Source: a virus
IMG/VR virus record: IMGVR_UViG_3300035698_021037
Coordinates: 1 to 64,000 of that record
Reading direction: 5' to 3' (one strand)
DNA: 64,000 nucleotides
Below are positions 60,087 to 64,000 of the stretch, in pieces. Every line of letters starts with the position of its first letter. The stretch's first letter is position 1. Made by a program: the position numbers and the translations under genes. The notes beneath the pieces are model-generated. The model was not told the origin of the DNA. It ran no database searches and saw nothing but the letters and a program-made list of their open reading frames with translations.

Positions 60087-62936
60087 CTAGACGACCAGGT
60101 GGACCTCAATATTATTGAGCGGGTAAGGAAGCTCAAGGTCAACCACAACGACTACTCTGTCGAGCAGCGTTGCGTGCTGTTCGAGAGTACGAATAGTTCC
60201 GCCGATAAGCTGCGGACCAATACGCTCGATAGTAACGTTGTTCTTAAAGTACCCAAGCGTGTTGATGATTTCTTGACGAATAAGAGTCATCATCGTTCTG
60301 GTCACGTTACCACGACCAATATAAGGCTCCAACGCACTCTTGAGAGCGTAGCTGATACTGTCTACGTTCGTCGTAACGCTGTATTCCTTCGTATTGGTGC
60401 TCGTCATATCCGTAGTAAGCTGATGGCGCGTATAGATGGTACCAAGATCCGGATCCTGCGTTACAATCCAGGTGCCAGATGCGGCCAAGGTATTGAGCTG
60501 ATCATGAGTAAAGTACTCGGTCGTACGCGTCATGCTGTCGAAACCAGAAATCGCGACATTCGTCAGCCCCTGCTGAGGAGCCACACCCGATTTCAAGCCG
60601 GCCAGCGCGGCGCAGAGGTAGTAACCACATACCGACACACCACTAACGATCGGGTAATCCGGCCAGATGTTGACGACACGGCTACTTGCGTACGTGGCGC
60701 TCTTCGTAGCGATATAGGTAGCCTGCTCATTCTTCGTACGAGTTCTCCAAATTTCGATCTTCGAAGGCGTCGCCGTTGGAACCGAGGGCCCGGAGTAAAG
60801 ACGGATAGTATCCTCGTTAACAACGGTGTCAACCAGATACTCTTCGTAAGAAATTCCGTCCCATCCGTTACCGGTATATTTACAGCGTACGGTATCTCCG
60901 GCGCGAACTCCATTTGTACTGAAATTACCGTTGATGCCAGTCAGAAGCGTATACTGCGTCCCGACCGCATCCGGATCGTCGGTAATAGTAGCCAACAGAG
61001 TTCCGTCAGAGGTATTCTTGGTGACAAGTCCATAAGTGGCGACAGTAGGCGTACTGAGGAAAGCCGTACGCCATTTCGCTTCCGATGCGCTGGAGACGGA
61101 CTGAACGTGCGACGCAACAAGATCTTGAATATCCTCGTCCCAAGTCATGGGCACAAGCCCATACACGGCGTCAGTGCCCTTGAGAACGCTCAGCGTATCC
61201 GTCCAACCGGTTACGGTATCAGCTGCAATACCGACGTACTTGACCGCAGTTCCGTTGGAATTGCTCACAGCCTTATACACGCCGTAGGCAATCGGGTTAT
61301 CCGTATCGATCTCGCCAAGCAAGGCAGGAATATCGCTGACGTCGGAAATACTACCGACTGATGTAGCGTAAGAAGGATCAAGTGCGCGGTATTCCACGTA
61401 AATCGTACCACCCTTGACAGTCAGAGGCAGCAGAGTCGAACCATCAATCCACGTGGAATCATAAGCGGTGACACCAGCTTCGAGACAAATCTGTGTAAGA
61501 TTTTGAGTCCAGTTATAGACGCCAAGAACTCCTGTACGCTGTTCGGTAACTTCGATGTCTTTCTTGATGTAGAGCTTAACATCCAAATCACCAGCAGTAG
61601 ACTGCACACTGGAAGAACTTGAGCTGGAGTCATACCATCCGCTGCACAGGCCAAGCAACTCGTCCGGAAGGTTATTGGCCAAAACGAGCGTTCGGTAGGC
61701 TCCGGACGACGCGGCTTCAACAGAAATCGTCCACATATCTCCATCACACATGTACAAGCCGGTCAATACTGCTGTGACTCCCTTGGTACCTACTGCGAAA
61801 GCTACACCATTTGTTACTGTAGTTGGCCCGCTAACATCGGTACCACTGGCGTTGTAACAAGTTACCTGGGGCTTCACGCCGCCGTTGTATCCACCCAACG
61901 TACATTCGATGATATACACGTCGTCTGAAGCTCCAGTGTAAGATCCGCTGGAAACAACTGTAGGCACTGCGTAAGTCTCTTGAACTGTGATGGTCCAAAC
62001 CTGCCCAGTAACAAAATCGTCATCCACAAAAGCGCTCGTAGAACTAGAGAGCTCTCCGGATTCACTCGAATCAGAACTGGAAGAACTCGAGCTATTGGTA
62101 GACGAAGCGTTATTCTGGAAAGTTACGGTAAGACCTCTCGCACCAATCGCTGTAGCAACACCGAAGGCGGAAGGTACAACAGAATCAACATCATCGTTCC
62201 CGCTGGCGCTAACCACAGAGAGTTCGGCCGTTGTCGCATCTCCGCCTGTAGAACCTTCGACAACAGTCACTACGTAGGTCTCGGAGGGGTCACCTTCGGG
62301 AAGTCCGAGGTAGGACGAAGAATTTACTGCGCCCCACAGACCTGTAGATGCGCCAGCTGTCTGCGTAATACTATCAGCAGCGCTAGTAGCCGTCTGGTTG
62401 CCAGAAGCGACAATAGCGGTTCCAACAACAGCGGCAACCGTATCGGCGACCATACCAATAATTGTGGTAAGCAGCTCCGTAGTCCGGCTACAGCTTAGGC
62501 TGGTCAAACGAACAACGTCGCCAATAGCTACGTCTCGATCATAAAAGGCTGCGCTACGAGAATACCCGTTGGCCGTCTTAAAGACCAACGTATCAGAACT
62601 GACACGATTTCTCCCGGTGAAGCCTGCAGGGGCGCTAATTGAAGAAAGACTTCCAATCGGGTCGTGATAATACATCAACAACGCATCGTCGATGTAGATC
62701 TTGGTGTAGTCTTGATCCACTACGGTACCCACAGCGCGGCTAGGCCAACTGTAACAGGTATCGAGAAGTGGGTCGTACTCTCCAAGGTTTGTTTGCGCTT
62801 TTTCGGCTGCTGTATCATACCTGAACAGGTCGTACTTGGGGCCGATAACGCAAGCTCGCAGAGGCTCAGTGATAGCATCCGGAACAGTATTGAATTCCTG
62901 ATACACCAGAGTCTGCGGAAGAATGTAGCTCGACAT
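60087..62936 (-). CDS. Tail sheath protein with serine-rich insertion
   Basis: 949 residues, larger than T4 gp18 (659). The start (LPQTLVYQEFNTVPDAITEPLRACVIGP) is the typical sheath N-terminus, which threads into neighbouring subunits, and the end (QEIINTLGYFKNNVTIERIGPQLIGGTIRTLEQHATLLD then VVVVDLELPYPLNNIEVHLVV) is the typical C-terminal domain. Between them are extra beta-rich domains (about 150-450), including a serine tract near 275-299 and a short one near 437. These insertions probably point outward from the contractile sheath. It proves a myovirus-type tail. Confidence 0.85.
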   Translation of the reverse strand: MSSYILPQTLVYQEFNTVPDAITEPLRACVIGPKYDLFRYDTAAEKAQTNLGEYDPLLDTCYSWPSRAVGTVVDQDYTKIYIDDALLMYYHDPIGSLSSISAPAGFTGRNRVSSDTLVFKTANGYSRSAAFYDRDVAIGDVVRLTSLSCSRTTELLTTIIGMVADTVAAVVGTAIVASGNQTATSAADSITQTAGASTGLWGAVNSSSYLGLPEGDPSETYVVTVVEGSTGGDATTAELSVVSASGNDDVDSVVPSAFGVATAIGARGLTVTFQNNASSTNSSSSSSSDSSESGELSSSTSAFVDDDFVTGQVWTITVQETYAVPTVVSSGSYTGASDDVYIIECTLGGYNGGVKPQVTCYNASGTDVSGPTTVTNGVAFAVGTKGVTAVLTGLYMCDGDMWTISVEAASSGAYRTLVLANNLPDELLGLCSGWYDSSSSSSSVQSTAGDLDVKLYIKKDIEVTEQRTGVLGVYNWTQNLTQICLEAGVTAYDSTWIDGSTLLPLTVKGGTIYVEYRALDPSYATSVGSISDVSDIPALLGEIDTDNPIAYGVYKAVSNSNGTAVKYVGIAADTVTGWTDTLSVLKGTDAVYGLVPMTWDEDIQDLVASHVQSVSSASEAKWRTAFLSTPTVATYGLVTKNTSDGTLLATITDDPDAVGTQYTLLTGINGNFSTNGVRAGDTVRCKYTGNGWDGISYEEYLVDTVVNEDTIRLYSGPSVPTATPSKIEIWRTRTKNEQATYIATKSATYASSRVVNIWPDYPIVSGVSVCGYYLCAALAGLKSGVAPQQGLTNVAISGFDSMTRTTEYFTHDQLNTLAASGTWIVTQDPDLGTIYTRHQLTTDMTSTNTKEYSVTTNVDSISYALKSALEPYIGRGNVTRTMMTLIRQEIINTLGYFKNNVTIERIGPQLIGGTIRTLEQHATLLDRVVVVVDLELPYPLNNIEVHLVV

Positions 62937-62954
62937 AAGCTTTTCCTCCTAGGG

Positions 62955-63596
62955 TTAAGTGATCGTGTTACTAACGGTAATCTTCTGGAGGTAAGGAGCG
63001 ATAGGACGTAGACGCCAAGTAATAAAGTAGGCCCACGCTACGGTCACAGGGACCACAAAGCTTTCGCGGGACTCTTCCAACTTGCCGACGCCGCCCATTC
63101 CGGCTATCTCCCATTTCGCCAGGGCAAAATCGCGGTGAATAACGGGGCCAAATTCGAGCAGTTCTTGAAGAACTTCCTGTCCAAGAGCCTCCGCCTCAGA
63201 TCCTGCTTGACCTACACAAAAAATCGTATGACTTCCAGTCATTGCGCAGGTCTTTAAGTCTCCCTGATACTGATCAGCTCCTGTTTTGTCAATCCCGATC
63301 GTAATTCCATGATCGATTCCCAGCTTTCGTGGTCGAATTTCATTACGCTTAATCATAAGCGCAGGTCGTTGTTGCGTCGCCACGATGTTCCACCGATACG
63401 TCGATTCAATGAGAAGCTTCGACTGTGTCTCATCAGGGAGCCAAGTATAGCCTCTCAACTGATCCTGTTCAATGAAATCCGAGTTCGAGAAGTGCGAGAT
63501 CAACATCCAGCGTATCGCTCCGGTAATATACCGGGGACGAACCCCCTGTTGACAGAAGGCGCTGAGTTGCTCGAACGTGTACGTTGGCTCGGTCAT
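62955..63596 (-). CDS. Tail completion or neck protein (probable)
   Basis: 213 residues. A helical start (FEQLSAFCQQGVRPRYITGAIRWMLISHF) is followed by beta strands (YRWNIVATQQRPALMIKRNEIRP; HTIFCVGQAGSEAEALGQEVLQELLEFGPVI) and a final strand region. The central helix-strand pattern is like tail terminator proteins that cap the tube. It lies just upstream of the sheath gene, the usual place. It overlaps the gene before it by four bases. Confidence 0.55.
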   Translation of the reverse strand: MTEPTYTFEQLSAFCQQGVRPRYITGAIRWMLISHFSNSDFIEQDQLRGYTWLPDETQSKLLIESTYRWNIVATQQRPALMIKRNEIRPRKLGIDHGITIGIDKTGADQYQGDLKTCAMTGSHTIFCVGQAGSEAEALGQEVLQELLEFGPVIHRDFALAKWEIAGMGGVGKLEESRESFVVPVTVAWAYFITWRLRPIAPYLQKITVSNTIT

Positions 63597-63775
63597 TGAA
63601 CCTGTTCCGTTTCCATTTCACTGTGAACGCTTTGTCGTACGGCCCTTAGAGCGTTCGCATCTAGCTGCGGAGGAGGACCAAACAATGCTTCGTCAATCTC
63701 TTCCTCCGTCGGCTCAAATCCGAAGAGCGAATATTTTTGAAGCATCGTCTTAGTTTCTTCGCCTTCATTCTTCAT
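63593..63775 (-). CDS. Small acidic hypothetical protein
   Basis: 60 residues from ATG 63775, which has GAGG six bases upstream; a TTG nine codons earlier opens the frame but lacks a site. It is acidic and helical (FEPTEEEIDEALFG; NALRAVRQSVHSEMETEQ). It is not recognised. It belongs to the tail operon and may be a small head-tail joining accessory protein. Confidence 0.55.
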   Translation of the reverse strand: MKNEGEETKTMLQKYSLFGFEPTEEEIDEALFGPPPQLDANALRAVRQSVHSEMETEQVQ

Positions 63776-63812
63776 TGTATCCTCGTTTTGTGCGTGGGGC
63801 AATGGCTTTTAC

Positions 63813-64000
63813 TTACCATCTGTCCTCACTTAATCCTTGTCTCCATTCTACGATAGGCGTCGCCGCTGAACTCGAGGATAGGGAGCTACTGAATGCTTCT
63901 GGACCTACAAGGGGCGTTTCATATACCTTGTGTGTGAAAGGCGCAAGCCGAAGCTCGGCGTTGTAGATGAGAGGCACTCCGCGTATGGATGTCTGAATGC
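63813..64000 (-). CDS. Partial virion protein, serine-rich C-terminus (N-terminus off the right edge)
   Basis: An open minus-strand frame enters from the right edge and stops at TAA 63813, giving 61 residues. It contains VPLIYNAELRLAPFTHKVYETPLVG, then FSSSLSSSSAATP and a short Trp-containing end. The serine run is of the type found in the sheath and fibre-like proteins. Function unknown; neck or head protein by position. Confidence 0.6.
   Translation of the reverse strand, partial: IQTSIRGVPLIYNAELRLAPFTHKVYETPLVGPEAFSSSLSSSSAATPIVEWRQGLSEDRW

Noticed and set aside
60099-61361. 420-codon open frame on the plus strand
   Set aside because: It lies wholly antisense to the sheath gene, is very Arg-rich with no domain, and has no ribosome site; the sheath has clear family ends on the other strand.

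Overview
The window is part of the genome of a large, strictly lytic-looking, contractile-tailed (myovirus-type) double-stranded DNA phage. Diagnostic genes are a tail sheath, tail tube, baseplate spike, baseplate J-like wedge, probable tape measure, large terminase, and a self-contained replication and recombination set (family A DNA polymerase, TOPRIM primase, DnaB-like helicase, UvsW-like helicase, Rad50/Mre11 pair). No integrase, repressor, tRNA, rRNA, transposase or CRISPR array was found. The host cannot be read from the sequence. Promoters that can be seen are of the ordinary bacterial -35/-10 type, Shine-Dalgarno sites are good, and starts include TTG and GTG. Both window ends cut a gene.

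Layout. (1) 1-7 kb, minus strand: polymerase (truncated at the left edge, with a uracil-glycosylase-like N-terminal domain), primase, DnaB-like helicase, an unknown gene and a UvsW-like helicase, mostly joined by ATGA/TGATG overlaps. (2) 7-17 kb, minus strand: Rad50-like and Mre11-like subunits separated by three unknown genes, an AT-rich double palindrome at 12.53-12.60 kb, then a MoxR-type AAA+ ATPase with a VWA/metallopeptidase-like partner. (3) 17.2-23.7 kb: a strand-switch island with terminase and two unknown genes on the plus strand, interrupted by a 914-residue zinc-ribbon primase/helicase-like gene on the minus strand. (4) 23.5-25.6 kb: small minus-strand genes behind an extended -10 promoter, including a gap of about 300 bases that folds into a chain of stem-loops only when read as minus-strand RNA. 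(5) 25.6-32.2 kb: a sugar-transfer island of five glycosyltransferase-like genes. (6) 32.7-64 kb: the tail operon, read right to left: partial Ser-rich gene, tail completion, sheath, tube, spike, two chaperone-like genes, tape measure, hub, sigma factor, baseplate wedge genes, and then a series of five paralogous fibre-like proteins and other repeat-rich appendage proteins.

How it works together. Replication, recombination and packaging genes sit on the left and the virion cassette on the right. A sigma-70-like factor lies inside the baseplate cluster and may redirect host RNA polymerase to the late genes. The most unusual theme is that many virion proteins, even the sheath, carry long serine-rich tracts encoded by mixed codons, and that the appendage genes are directly followed by the glycosyltransferase island. 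This suggests, as an inference, that the phage glycosylates its own serine-rich virion linkers. Other points of interest are the MoxR/VWA pair, the altered glycosylase motifs on the polymerase, the structured RNA at 24.4-24.65 kb, the 74-base double palindrome and an exact 84-base duplication in an appendage gene.
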